This document shows positions 1 through 7,915 of a stretch of 23,574 nt of DNA, in pieces. The translations under genes and the position numbers were made by a program. The stretch's first letter is position 1. Every line of letters begins with the position of its first letter. Under the pieces are notes generated by a model. That model was not told where the DNA came from. It made no database searches and saw only the letters and a list, made by a program, of their open reading frames with translations. The DNA lies in contig CALAJG010000171.1 of NCBI GenBank assembly GCA_937923375.1, positions 1 through 23,574 of the forward strand, in the 5' to 3' direction. This stretch comes from an uncultured Leucothrix sp. Its GTDB lineage: Bacteria > Pseudomonadota > Gammaproteobacteria > Thiotrichales > Thiotrichaceae.

Positions 1-12
1 AAGATCAGTCAT

Positions 13-762
13 CTAACGTCCACCCGTCACATCCAGCAACGCGCCATTCACATATGACGCCTCATCGGACATCAACCAAACAATCGATGTGGCTACTTCA
101 CGAGCACTACCAGAACGCCCCATCGGAACACCGCCTGCTAATCTTTCCGGACGATTAGCGTCGCCAGAGTCAGCATGAATATCCGTGACAATCAACCCCG
201 GGCGCACGGCATTCACCCGAATCCCATCGCCTGCAATTTCCTTTGATAAACCAATTGTAAAGGTATCGATCGCACCTTTTGACGCGGCGTAGTCAACAAA
301 CTCATTAGCCGAGCCCAGCCTAGCTGCCGCTGATGACAAATTCACAATTGAACCGCCATCACCCCCATTGCTAGTGGCCATGCGCTTGATTGCTTGCTGA
401 GCGCACATGAAGCTACCCACAATATTGACCGTTAAAACACGTTGCAGCCTTGCGACCGACATATCAATCACTTTACAGGCAGTTTCAAGAACGCCAGCAT
501 TATTAACCAGCGCATCGAGACGGCCAAATTCGCGATCGACTGTCTCGAATAAAGCAATCACCTCCGCTTCCACTGCAACGTCGGATTTTACCGCTAAGGC
601 TTTTTGGCCCAGCGCTTCAATCTGCTTGACTATTGCCTGCGCTTTTTCATCCTGATTTCGATAGCTAATGACGACACTCCAGCCTTTTTCTGCCGCTAAT
701 AGTGCCGTTTCTGCCCCGATACCACGGCTTCCGCCAGTAATTAGTACCACTTGATTTTTCAA
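13..762 (-). CDS. SDR family NAD(P)-dependent oxidoreductase
   Basis: A 249-residue classical short-chain dehydrogenase/reductase, probably cytosolic. The Rossmann cofactor loop TGGSRGIG is at residues 9-16, NNAG at 87-90, the catalytic Ser at about 144, and the YxxxK pair is Tyr158/Lys162. The PG motif after the last active-site segment is at about 188-189. Length is typical of the family. The start is a TTG codon at 762, supported by a GGAGA Shine-Dalgarno sequence 7 nt upstream (770-774); no ATG lies near it. It resembles the YgfF/glucose-dehydrogenase-like branch, but the substrate cannot be read from sequence. It lies 48 nt downstream of the isomerase-like gene on the same strand and may share its transcript. 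Family assignment is secure; the reaction is unknown. Confidence 0.9.
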   Translation of the reverse strand: MKNQVVLITGGSRGIGAETALLAAEKGWSVVISYRNQDEKAQAIVKQIEALGQKALAVKSDVAVEAEVIALFETVDREFGRLDALVNNAGVLETACKVIDMSVARLQRVLTVNIVGSFMCAQQAIKRMATSNGGDGGSIVNLSSAAARLGSANEFVDYAASKGAIDTFTIGLSKEIAGDGIRVNAVRPGLIVTDIHADSGDANRPERLAGGVPMGRSGSAREVATSIVWLMSDEASYVNGALLDVTGGR

Positions 763-810
763 TTGCTTCTCTCCAAAAATAGTTTAATGGAAGCTTGAGA
801 TTGATTAGCC

Positions 811-1479
811 TTATCGTCGACGATGAGTAGCCGCTTCTCGCGCTAAGATATTTTGCAGCTTGGCTTCATCAATACGCTCTCCATGCATATAATTTAACAA
901 TTCACTGATGCGGTCTTCGCCCCAGAAGATTTCATTACCAACTCTAAAAGTTGGCACACCAAATAGTCCAAGTTCGATGGCTGCATTGGTATTATCGATC
1001 AGAGCCTGCTTCACAGCCGGATCACTGGTTGAAGCAATTGCCTGATCGGCATCAAGCCCACAATCTAAAACTACGGAGTGAACGGTAGCTTCATCAGTAA
1101 TATCAGCCCCAAGACTCCAACCCGCGTGAAATAACGCTAACGCCACTTCACGACGCTTTGCATCATCCTTAATTGCAGTACAAACACGCAGCGCTAAAAG
1201 TGGGTTAAACGGGTGATTCGGGACGCTTTCCAAGGTTTGACCAAGTGCATTGGCACGACGCATCACATCACGAAACGTGTAAACACGCTTGGCCGCAATC
1301 TCGGCAGGACCAATGTTGCCATGCGCCTTCAGCAAACCTGCAAATAAGATCGGCTTAACAATGACTCCCACACCTGTTTTTTGCTCAATTTCTTCTAGCC
1401 GTGTTGAAGCTAACCAAGCGTATGGACTGATTGGATCAAAATAAAACTCAATGTAGTCAGCTGTTGCTTGTTGATTCAT
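811..1479 (-). CDS. 2-hydroxychromene-2-carboxylate isomerase family (DsbA/GST-kappa fold)
   Basis: A 222-residue thioredoxin-fold protein of the HCCA isomerase/GST-kappa family. It opens with EFYFDPISPYAWLAS (11-25), in which Ser18 occupies the position of the catalytic serine that binds glutathione in NahD-type isomerases. There is no CxxC, which argues against a DsbA oxidoreductase role. The C-terminal part carries GLFGVPTF followed by FWGEDR, both typical of the family. The start ATG has AGGAAAGG just upstream. Family members isomerise 2-hydroxychromene-2-carboxylate in naphthalene breakdown, but many are annotated this way without any aromatic pathway, and none is visible here. A general glutathione-dependent role, perhaps with the neighbouring dehydrogenase, is a fair inference. 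The family call is good and the substrate unknown. Confidence 0.85.
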   Translation of the reverse strand: MNQQATADYIEFYFDPISPYAWLASTRLEEIEQKTGVGVIVKPILFAGLLKAHGNIGPAEIAAKRVYTFRDVMRRANALGQTLESVPNHPFNPLLALRVCTAIKDDAKRREVALALFHAGWSLGADITDEATVHSVVLDCGLDADQAIASTSDPAVKQALIDNTNAAIELGLFGVPTFRVGNEIFWGEDRISELLNYMHGERIDEAKLQNILAREAATHRRR

Positions 1480-1729
1480 GACCTTTCCTGCATTTGAAAC
1501 CTGATTGCAGGCTACTCTATCGATATGTAAGAATCAATCCAACGCAACTCTTAACTGCCTTAGACAAGGTTCTGGACTAGACGGTATTTCACTATTCTGA
1601 GCCGGCATCACCTTGACAAACTGCCTCAAGATCTGCCAATCTATTGCCCATGGGGAGTGCGAATACCCCGTGAGGCGTCAGCCCAAGTTTCGCATCCAAT
1701 TTTAACCTGCAACCCAGGAAGGATGCGTT

Positions 1730-2536
1730 ATGCCATCACCAACACAAATTACTGTCGCTCAACTTTTACGCCTAATCGGCACCCCTGAAGCACCCGTTAT
1801 CATTGACGTTTGTATCGATGATGATTTCAATGAAGACCCACGTTTGATTCCAACCGCAATTCGTCATCCATTCACTGACATTCAAACTCTCGTCCCCAAC
1901 CTACAAGGCCAGAAGGTCGTTGTTATCTGCCAAAAAGGGCTCAAGTTGAGTGAGGGTGCAGCAGCCATTTTACGCACTCATGGTATTCGGGCTGAGAACT
2001 TAGAAGGTGGTAATTATGGTTGGCGGGATGCAGGAGGACCACTCGTTCCTGCCGCTAACATCCCACCGCTTAATGATGACGGCCATACCGTTTGGGTAAC
2101 GCGCTTACGCCCTAAAATTGATCGTATTGCGTGCCCTTGGCTAATTCGCCGATTTATTGATCCCAGAGCACAGTTTCTTTTCGTTGCTGCGTCGGCAGTT
2201 TTACCGGTTGCGGAGAAATTCAACGCCATTCCGTTTGATCTCGAAGATGTGTTCTGGAGTCATCGCGGCGAGCAATGCACCTTTGACACAATGATAGAAG
2301 AGTTTGCACTGAACATACCGGCGCTTCAGCACCTAGCTACTATCGTGAGAGGCGCGGATACTAACCGGCACGACCTGGCGCCAGAAGCTGCCGGACTGCT
2401 TGCCGCCTCTCTCGGGCTATCAAGAATGTACCGCGATGATCTGGCCCAACTGGATGCCAGCATGGTACTTTACGACGCCATGTATCGTTGGGCGCGGGAC
2501 GCTACCTCCGAGCAACATGACTGGCCTGTAGCCTGA
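1730..2536 (+). CDS. Rhodanese-ChrB fusion (sulfurtransferase/chromate resistance protein)
   Basis: A 268-residue two-domain protein. Residues 7-107 form a rhodanese domain with the active-site loop CQKGLKLS (Cys68) and the closing GGNYGWRDAGGP segment. Residues 121-258 match the ChrB C-terminal (chromate resistance) domain, with RLRPKIDRIACPWLIRRFID and a C-terminal YDAMYRWAR. The start is fixed by AGGAAGGA 8 nt upstream of the ATG. chrA follows 8 nt after the stop, so the two are co-transcribed. ChrB proteins sense chromate or support resistance; the usual ChrB N-terminal region is replaced here by the sulfurtransferase domain, so persulfide chemistry on chromate or thiols is possible but unproven. 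A TTGACA at 1613-1618 may be a -35 box, but no convincing -10 follows at standard spacing. Confidence 0.9.
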   Translation: MPSPTQITVAQLLRLIGTPEAPVIIDVCIDDDFNEDPRLIPTAIRHPFTDIQTLVPNLQGQKVVVICQKGLKLSEGAAAILRTHGIRAENLEGGNYGWRDAGGPLVPAANIPPLNDDGHTVWVTRLRPKIDRIACPWLIRRFIDPRAQFLFVAASAVLPVAEKFNAIPFDLEDVFWSHRGEQCTFDTMIEEFALNIPALQHLATIVRGADTNRHDLAPEAAGLLAASLGLSRMYRDDLAQLDASMVLYDAMYRWARDATSEQHDWPVA

Positions 2537-2544
2537 GAGATCCT

Positions 2545-3843
2545 ATGACTAATCAAACAGATAGCGGCCAGCAAACGTTGGCTGCACCACCTACCCTTTT
2601 TGAAGCATTTATGGTGTGGTGGAAAGTCGGCATTCTTTCTTTTGGCGGCCCTGCTGCACAAATCGCTTTGATGCATCGTATGGTGGTAGAAGAACGTAGC
2701 TGGCTCACTGAAAAACAATTTCTCAACGCCCTAAACTTTTGTATGTTGCTGCCAGGGCCGGAGGCCATGCAGTTGGCGACCTATGCGGGTTGGCGCTTGC
2801 ACGGTGTGGTTGGCGGTCTAATTGCAGGCGGATTGTTTGTATTGCCAGGTGCTGTGGTGATAGCAACACTCGGCACTCTCTATGTGACTTATGGCGACGT
2901 ACCACTCATGCATGCGCTGTTTCTTGGAGTTAAAGCGGCTGTTTTAGTTATCGTCATTGAAGCCTTGATCAAAGTATCTAAGCGGGCGTTAAACGGCAAG
3001 GAGCATTACATTATTGCGGCTCTAGCATTTATCGGAATCTTCTTTTTACAACTGCCCTATCCTCTATTGGTATTACTCGTAGCGATATACGGATTTTTCC
3101 GCAGCACTCCAACTGAGTCGACCGAAACAGTAAGAGCGCTACCCGCTGATTCTTTAACTAATACGGTTAAAACAACAGTTGTTTGGTTGGCTATTTGGTG
3201 GTTGCCGATCTTGGCCCTTTGGTTACTTGGAGGCGCAGATATTTTGATAGAAATGTCGGTGTTTTTCTCTAAGCTTGCTGTTGTAACCTTCGGAGGTGCC
3301 TATGCGGTGCTGGCCTATATGGCACAGGATGTGGTTACCCATTTCGGCTGGTTAAATGCGGGCGAAATGATGGACGGCTTAGGACTAGCTGAAACCACTC
3401 CGGGGCCATTGATATTAGTGACCGAATTCGTTGGTTTTCTAGCTGCGCATAAAGAAGGTGGTTTATTGCTTGGCTTAGCTGGTGCAGCAGTGACACTTTG
3501 GGTAACGTTTATTCCCTGCTTCCTTTGGATCTTTGCCTGCGCTCCCTATATCGAATGGCTAAGTGCTCAGAATCGGCTGAAAAGTGCCTTGTCAGCGATA
3601 ACTGCTGCGGTGGTGGGTGTGATTTTGAACTTGTCATTGTGGTTTGCCTTACATGTGCTATTTAGCAAGGTTAACCAAACTTCCGCTGGGCCGTTTACCT
3701 TATGGCAGCCTGAGCTTATGACGCTGGACTGGAGAGTGGTCGTGCTAGCCTTAATCTCAGGGGTGTTGCTGCTCAAACTGCATTGGAATGTGCTTTGGGT
3801 GTTGTTAGTGGCGGCAATTGGTGGAGTAGTTTTGTCATTTTAA
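2545..3843 (+). CDS. chrA: Chromate transporter ChrA
   Basis: A 432-residue inner-membrane protein of the CHR superfamily, expected to export chromate from the cytoplasm. It has the full two-repeat form. Repeat one (about 18-190) carries the FGGPAAQIALM signature and LLPGPEAMQLATYAGW. Repeat two (about 220-428) carries TFGGAYAVLAYM and ETTPGPLILVTEFVGF. Between them is a hydrophilic linker rich in Thr/Glu. Hydrophobic segments fill most of both halves, as expected for about ten or more TM helices. It follows the rhodanese-ChrB gene by 8 nt with GAGAG upstream of its ATG, and a hairpin terminator lies 17 nt after the stop. Gene order and motifs both support chromate resistance; sulfate or another oxyanion as true substrate cannot be excluded. 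Confidence 0.94.
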   Translation: MTNQTDSGQQTLAAPPTLFEAFMVWWKVGILSFGGPAAQIALMHRMVVEERSWLTEKQFLNALNFCMLLPGPEAMQLATYAGWRLHGVVGGLIAGGLFVLPGAVVIATLGTLYVTYGDVPLMHALFLGVKAAVLVIVIEALIKVSKRALNGKEHYIIAALAFIGIFFLQLPYPLLVLLVAIYGFFRSTPTESTETVRALPADSLTNTVKTTVVWLAIWWLPILALWLLGGADILIEMSVFFSKLAVVTFGGAYAVLAYMAQDVVTHFGWLNAGEMMDGLGLAETTPGPLILVTEFVGFLAAHKEGGLLLGLAGAAVTLWVTFIPCFLWIFACAPYIEWLSAQNRLKSALSAITAAVVGVILNLSLWFALHVLFSKVNQTSAGPFTLWQPELMTLDWRVVVLALISGVLLLKLHWNVLWVLLVAAIGGVVLSF

Positions 3844-3859
3844 TCGATCTTCAATAATG

Positions 3860-3903
3860 CCAATCCTCATGCGAAAGTGGGGATTGGTTTAATAGCTTTT
3901 TAC
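3860..3903 (+). terminator. Rho-independent terminator after chrA
   Basis: Arms CCAATCCTCA (3860-3869) and TGGGGATTGG (3878-3887) pair over 10 bp with one G-T wobble around an 8-nt loop. A T-rich stretch follows (GGTTTAATAGCTTTTT). It lies 17 nt after the chrA stop. From here to 4091 I see no other gene; the last bases before the next ORF hold its ribosome binding site. Confidence 0.75.
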
Positions 3904-4091
3904 GAGCTAGCCGAGCTGATCAAGGTCGTTCAGAATAACATATCATCTGTCAAACCCTACACTGATGGAATGACTTTTGAAGAATAATCAACATCGTAAA
4001 TGACCCCTTTCGAGTCTCATTTACTATTTTGCTTGTAAAGTGAGTTTTTTGTCATTAAGTTTTCAAGGTCAGCGCCTAACTCGGAGAATTC

Positions 4092-5246
4092 ATGATACCC
4101 AATACTTACGTAGCTCAGTGCTCAGCGGCCCCTATCTCTGAGGTTTGGTCATGGATCAAAGACCCAGACTCCCCGAACCTAATTGATATGTGCCAAGCGG
4201 TGCCCGCTTATTTACCAGCACAACCATTACGTGATTATCTTGGACATGCAATTAGCAATGGTGAGGGCGCAGGTTACACGTCCATCGAAGGTATCGAGCC
4301 TTTACGCAACGCACTTGCTACCGATATCAATCAGCGTTATCAAGCCGGTATCAATGCTAACGATGCAATGATTACGGCGGGGTGCAATCAAGCATTTTGT
4401 GCTGTGATTGACGCGCTATGCCAAACCGGTGATGAGGTTATTGTTGCCTTACCTTGCTACTTCAACCACCAAATGTGGTTAACCATACGGGGTATTACAC
4501 CACGCTATCTGAGTTTAAACCCTGAAACAGCTATTCCTGATCCAGCTGAAGTGACAGGTTTGTTGTCAGAGCGCACCAAAGCGATCGTTCTGGTTTCACC
4601 CAATAATCCTACTGGAGCAACCTATAGTCCTGAGTGTATTGAAGCGTTCTATCAGCTTGCCAAACAGCACAACCTAGCGTTGATTGTTGATGAAACTTAT
4701 CGCGATTTCATTGATCCCGATTCACCACCACATCTGCTGTTTCAGCATGCAGATTGGCGCGACACCTTCATCCATCTCTACAGCTTTTCCAAGGTGTTCG
4801 CACTGACTGGACATCGGGTAGGAGCCATTGTTTGCGGACAGCCTTTTCAAGCAGAGCTGGCCAAAATTCAGGATTGCGCCATTATTTGCGCTTCCCACAC
4901 GGGACAGCTTGCGGCAACCTATGGCCTTCAAAATTTACACGATTGGAAACTGGAAAAATCTGAGGCCATGAGTCAGCGCGCCGACGCATTAAGAAAAGCC
5001 TTTAAAGTGCCAGAGCTTACCTATAGTCTAGTCAGTGTTGGTGCCTATTTCGCCTATGTCAAACACCCGTTCGAGGTTGATTCACATCAAGTATCTAAGC
5101 GTTTAGTCGAAGAATTTGAAGTGCTATGTTTGCCCGGCGTGTTCTTCGGTGAAGGCCAGGAGCAGTACCTAAGATTTGCTTTTGCCAATGTTGATGAGGT
5201 GCGTTTTCCGGAGTTAGTTAAACGCTTAATCGCAAGCCAAGCATGA
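4092..5246 (+). CDS. PLP-dependent class I/II aminotransferase
   Basis: A 384-residue fold-type I PLP enzyme, cytosolic. The substrate-loop motif GYTSIEGIEPLR is at about 61-72, SPNNPTGA at 169-176 (Asn172 contacts PLP), and DETYRDF at 200-206 (Asp200 pairs with the pyridine nitrogen). SFSKVFALTGHRVG (231-244) carries the Schiff-base Lys234 and a phosphate-binding Arg242, and the substrate-carboxylate Arg361 is in LRFAFAN. All catalytic positions are intact. The ATG has CGGAG 5 nt upstream. It stands alone between two terminators, so it is a single-gene unit. Amino acid specificity cannot be read; an aspartate, alanine or aromatic aminotransferase, or a kynurenine-type enzyme, are all possible. 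Confidence 0.9.
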   Translation: MIPNTYVAQCSAAPISEVWSWIKDPDSPNLIDMCQAVPAYLPAQPLRDYLGHAISNGEGAGYTSIEGIEPLRNALATDINQRYQAGINANDAMITAGCNQAFCAVIDALCQTGDEVIVALPCYFNHQMWLTIRGITPRYLSLNPETAIPDPAEVTGLLSERTKAIVLVSPNNPTGATYSPECIEAFYQLAKQHNLALIVDETYRDFIDPDSPPHLLFQHADWRDTFIHLYSFSKVFALTGHRVGAIVCGQPFQAELAKIQDCAIICASHTGQLAATYGLQNLHDWKLEKSEAMSQRADALRKAFKVPELTYSLVSVGAYFAYVKHPFEVDSHQVSKRLVEEFEVLCLPGVFFGEGQEQYLRFAFANVDEVRFPELVKRLIASQA

Positions 5247-5322
5247 CCTGAGATTATATGGCAGAAATTTAATCCGGCACTTAGAACTTTACTTTGAGCG
5301 AGTACTACTAACATTTATATCG

Positions 5323-5352
5323 GCACATCAGCCATGATGTGCTTCTTTTTTT
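5323..5352 (+). terminator. Rho-independent terminator after the class I aminotransferase
   Basis: A perfect 8-bp stem, GCACATCA (5323-5330) with TGATGTGC (5335-5342), around the 4-nt loop GCCA, followed directly by TTCTTTTTTT. It sits 76 nt after the aminotransferase stop and 36 nt before the EF-hand gene, so the latter must use its own promoter or readthrough. Confidence 0.88.
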
Positions 5353-5388
5353 GGTAGTAATCAAATCACCGTTAAAGGTCTAATAAAT

Positions 5389-5847
5389 ATGAAAATAATC
5401 AACCTTACCTTATTCGCAGCACTAATGCTGACTAGCCTACAGCCAGGCTATGCTTCAGTCGATTTTAAACAAGCTTTCATTATCAAAGCAGTTATGCGCC
5501 TGCTGGATATTAATAAAAATCAGCAAATTGAAATTGAAGAAGTCGAATCACGCTGGGCTCAGGCATTTAAGATGACTGATAAAAATGCTGACAAGGTGCT
5601 GACACTTGATGAGTTCAACGCACTGTTTAAAGCACGCAGTGCTCAAATCAAGCTGGTCGATCCAGAGTCGAAACTACCCTCGACTGAAGCGGCATTCAAA
5701 GAACTAGATCTCAACGACAATAAATCGATTACTCGTTGGGAATTTAATACCCATGCGATCAATCAATTCCGGCAGGTAGATACCGATGAGAATGATGCAA
5801 TTAGTCAGGAGGAAATGCTGGCCGTTAAAGGTCGCCTACCATTTTAG
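5389..5847 (+). CDS. Secreted EF-hand calcium-binding protein
   Basis: A 152-residue protein with a Sec signal peptide (1-22, Lys at residue 2, hydrophobic core, PGYA cleavage region) and four EF-hand loops: DINKNQQIEIEE (40-51), DKNADKVLTLDE (64-75), DLNDNKSITRWE (107-118) and DTDENDAISQEE (131-142). All four keep Asp at loop position 1, Asn/Asp at 3 and 5, and Glu at 12, so all should bind Ca2+. The two pairs imply a calmodulin-like arrangement, presumably periplasmic. Its 3' end overlaps the 3' end of the opposing phosphagen kinase gene by 23 nt, so convergent transcripts would be complementary there. Role unknown: a periplasmic Ca2+ buffer or sensor is the simplest inference. Confidence 0.88.
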   Translation: MKIINLTLFAALMLTSLQPGYASVDFKQAFIIKAVMRLLDINKNQQIEIEEVESRWAQAFKMTDKNADKVLTLDEFNALFKARSAQIKLVDPESKLPSTEAAFKELDLNDNKSITRWEFNTHAINQFRQVDTDENDAISQEEMLAVKGRLPF

Positions 5848-6907
5848 GTTTTCCCTCTATATCCAACGCTGCAAGATGATTGATACCGCTTATTAAATGC
5901 GTGACTGCTTCAACTTCAGTCACGCCAAGCCGCATTTGATTACTGATGTCATATGTCGCATCCTCACTAGCAGAGTGCTCTCCATGTACGCCCCTCAGCT
6001 GTAAACCCAAGGCATCTGCCTGCTGTTTAAGTGATGCCTCATCCTGCCCAATGACTGGCAATGTCATGTGTACGCTAGCGCGCATGGACGTCCCTAAGTT
6101 ACTGGGGCAACTCGCCAGATAACCAAATTCCTCAGAAAAAGAGAAATCCAGTTTCTCAGACAACGCTGCAACGCCATCTGCTAGCAATGCAAAAACAGCC
6201 TTAACATCGCCGCCCCGTTTCATTGCAATTATTCGCAGTTGATCTTCCTCATTAACCCAAGCGCTAAATGACTCATCGCGCGATAAAAACAGCCCTCGCC
6301 CCTCAGGCCAATCTCGCATTAAATTCCCAGAGGCCATAAAACGATCCTCATTTTTGAACAACAAGTGACGCGCGACAAGATCCGTTTCTTGCTCCTTGGG
6401 CATGGCCGACAGCGAAAAATATTTACCTTGGTGAGATTCTGGTAGATTCTGCAACGCATCGCAGATTAGACCTTCTACTTCGAGCCGCTGGCCACGCGAG
6501 ATAGCCGGTCCCATAGGGAAATTCGCCAGATTTCTGCCAACCCGGATTCGTGTAGACTGTACACGAGCCTGAGCTTCTGAGGTAACGGCAGGCAAAGCTA
6601 CAAGCGAAAAATCTGTTTGAGGCTGCGGGCCAAGACTGCCATGATAGTCTTCAATAATTGGCCTGAATAGAGGCGCAAATAGGCGATAGCTTTCTTCGTC
6701 ACCAGCATACACACCCACAGAACTATCTGGCTGTTCAAGGCCAGAGCAAATGGCCTGTTGGAAGGTAAAGCCTGTCTCGGTACTATTATCGGCTAGTAGT
6801 GCCCACACTTCTGCCGTTAGATGCTTTTTTAGTAGGGAATCACAGTGGCCGGGAAAGGCTGGTAAAGACACCTCCTTTAGCTTTATCTTTTTCTCGGGTG
6901 CTTTCAT
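5825..6907 (-). CDS. Phosphagen (arginine-type guanidino) kinase
   Basis: A 360-residue full-length ATP:guanido phosphotransferase, which reversibly moves a phosphate between ATP and a guanidino compound. The alpha-helical N-domain (about 15-95) is present, including the specificity loop SSVGVY (62-67; arginine kinases have SGVGIY) and AGDEESYRLF. This separates it from McsB protein-arginine kinases, which lack that domain. In the catalytic domain STRIRVGRN (118-126), NEEDQLR (219-225) and CPSNLGT (267-273) are intact. By comparison with Limulus arginine kinase the phosphate-binding arginines are R120, R122, R225, R276 and R305, the acidic pair E221/E310, and the thiol Cys267; all are present. 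It is divergent from a glutathione transferase. Arginine is the likely substrate; taurocyamine or another guanidine is possible. Such genes are rare in bacteria. Confidence 0.93.
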   Translation of the reverse strand: MKAPEKKIKLKEVSLPAFPGHCDSLLKKHLTAEVWALLADNSTETGFTFQQAICSGLEQPDSSVGVYAGDEESYRLFAPLFRPIIEDYHGSLGPQPQTDFSLVALPAVTSEAQARVQSTRIRVGRNLANFPMGPAISRGQRLEVEGLICDALQNLPESHQGKYFSLSAMPKEQETDLVARHLLFKNEDRFMASGNLMRDWPEGRGLFLSRDESFSAWVNEEDQLRIIAMKRGGDVKAVFALLADGVAALSEKLDFSFSEEFGYLASCPSNLGTSMRASVHMTLPVIGQDEASLKQQADALGLQLRGVHGEHSASEDATYDISNQMRLGVTEVEAVTHLISGINHLAALDIEGKPKMVGDL

Positions 6908-6942
6908 TATTGATACCGGCGCTTGGTTGTAGATCTCATTGC

Positions 6943-6972
6943 AGTATAACGAATGCCGACAAAGAATCTAAA
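6943..6972 (-). promoter_or_regulatory. Candidate promoter of the phosphagen kinase gene
   Basis: On the minus strand a -10 box TATACT (6943-6948) is preceded, with an 18-nt spacer, by TTTAGA (6967-6972), a 4/6 match to the -35 consensus. It would start transcription about 30 nt before the kinase ATG. Found by eye only. Confidence 0.35.
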
Positions 6973-6991
6973 GCCTTTGGCCACTCGTATT

Positions 6992-7000
6992 TGCTATGAT
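6992..7000 (+). promoter_or_regulatory. Candidate extended -10 promoter of the yghU-like gene
   Basis: TGCTATGAT matches the extended -10 form TGnTATAAT with one mismatch. No clear -35 is needed or seen. The predicted start lies about 63 nt before the ATG at 7070. It overlaps the upstream side of the divergent kinase promoter region, so the two genes could influence each other. Confidence 0.35.
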
Positions 7001-7069
7001 TGTAATTAATTTTTCAAGCAGTCTGTCCTTGCACAGGCTTATATGACAATTAACGCTGAGGCAAATAGA

Positions 7070-7849
7070 ATGAGCAATAGTGATTACACTCCACCAAAGG
7101 TTTGGGTTTGGGATAAAGAAAATGGTGGGAAATGGGCTGGGCTCAACCGTCCAATTGCAGGCGCAACCCACGAAGCAATTTTACCTACTGGCGACCAAGA
7201 TTTACAGCTCTACTCACTAGGTACACCGAATGGCATCAAAGTTACAGTGATGTTGGAAGAGTTGTTAGCATTAGGTAAGACTGATGCAGCTTATGATGTG
7301 CATGTCATCAACATTGGAAAAGGCGACCAGTTCGGCTCCGAGTTCACTAAACTCAACCCTAATTCTAAAATCCCAGTGCTATTGGATCGATCAGGCAATG
7401 AGCCGGAGGCGATTTTTGAGTCCTGCGCCATTCTGCATTATCTAGCCAATAAGTTTGGTGCTTTCTGGCCTGAAAATCCTAGAGATCAAACACAGTGCCT
7501 ATCTTGGTTGTTTTGGCAGGAAAGTGGTGCTTCATTTGTTGGTGGTGGCTTTGGGCACTTCTACAGCTACGCACCCTACCCGATGGAGTATCCGATTGAT
7601 CGGTATGCCATGGAAACAAAACGCCAGTTAGATGTTCTAGATCGCCATTTAGCTGATCATGAGTACATGGTTGATAGCGGCTATTCGATTGCTGATATTG
7701 CGATTTGGTCTTGGTACGGGCGATTGGCGATGGGTGATACTTATAAAGGCGCTTCTGAATTTTTAGAAACAGCATCCTATAAAAATGTATTGCGCTGGGC
7801 AGAAACTATAGCCGCTCGTGAGGCAGTGATTAAGGGCGTTGCTGCTTAG
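7070..7849 (+). CDS. yghU: YghU-like glutathione S-transferase
   Basis: A 259-residue glutathione transferase of the Nu class (YghU type; these act as glutathione-dependent disulfide-bond oxidoreductases). It begins with the YghU-specific KVWVWDKENGGKWAGLNRP, then the thioredoxin-fold domain with LYSLGTPNGIKV, the cis-Pro segment NPNSKIPVL and the FESCAILHYLA helix. The alpha-helical domain has GGGFGHFYSYAP and SIADIAIW. I prefer the ATG at 7070 over the in-frame ATG at 7043: TGAGG lies 8 nt before 7070, homologues start with a similar short lead into KVW, and 7043 has no Shine-Dalgarno. It is somewhat shorter at the C-terminus than E. coli YghU. A strong terminator follows. Likely role: thiol redox repair. 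Confidence 0.92.
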   Translation: MSNSDYTPPKVWVWDKENGGKWAGLNRPIAGATHEAILPTGDQDLQLYSLGTPNGIKVTVMLEELLALGKTDAAYDVHVINIGKGDQFGSEFTKLNPNSKIPVLLDRSGNEPEAIFESCAILHYLANKFGAFWPENPRDQTQCLSWLFWQESGASFVGGGFGHFYSYAPYPMEYPIDRYAMETKRQLDVLDRHLADHEYMVDSGYSIADIAIWSWYGRLAMGDTYKGASEFLETASYKNVLRWAETIAAREAVIKGVAA

Positions 7850-7864
7850 GTCATCGAAAACCAG

Positions 7865-7909
7865 AACATCGACTCAAGCTACTCTGCAATTCATGAGTCG
7901 ATGTTTTTT
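7865..7909 (+). terminator. Rho-independent terminator between convergent genes
   Basis: A perfect 12-bp stem, AACATCGACTCA (7865-7876) with TGAGTCGATGTT (7894-7905), around a 17-nt loop, followed by a run of T (to 7909). It ends the yghU-like transcript. On the other strand only a short T run follows, so it may also partly serve the class III aminotransferase gene, whose stop is at 7916. Confidence 0.88.
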
Positions 7910-7915
7910 CTGTTA

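Noticed and set aside
812..823. Perfect 12-bp palindrome ATCGTCGACGAT
   Set aside because: It is formed by the last Arg-Arg codons and stop of the isomerase-like gene and has no T run or second copy; probably chance.
1613..1645. A sigma70 promoter with TTGACA upstream of the chromate genes
   Set aside because: Only the -35 half is convincing; no -10 hexamer better than 3/6 lies at 16-19 nt, so I did not list it as a feature.
7022..7035. A LexA-box-like CTGT...ACAG upstream of the yghU-like gene
   Set aside because: The spacing is 6 nt instead of the 8 nt of the SOS box, and the gene is not an SOS-type function.
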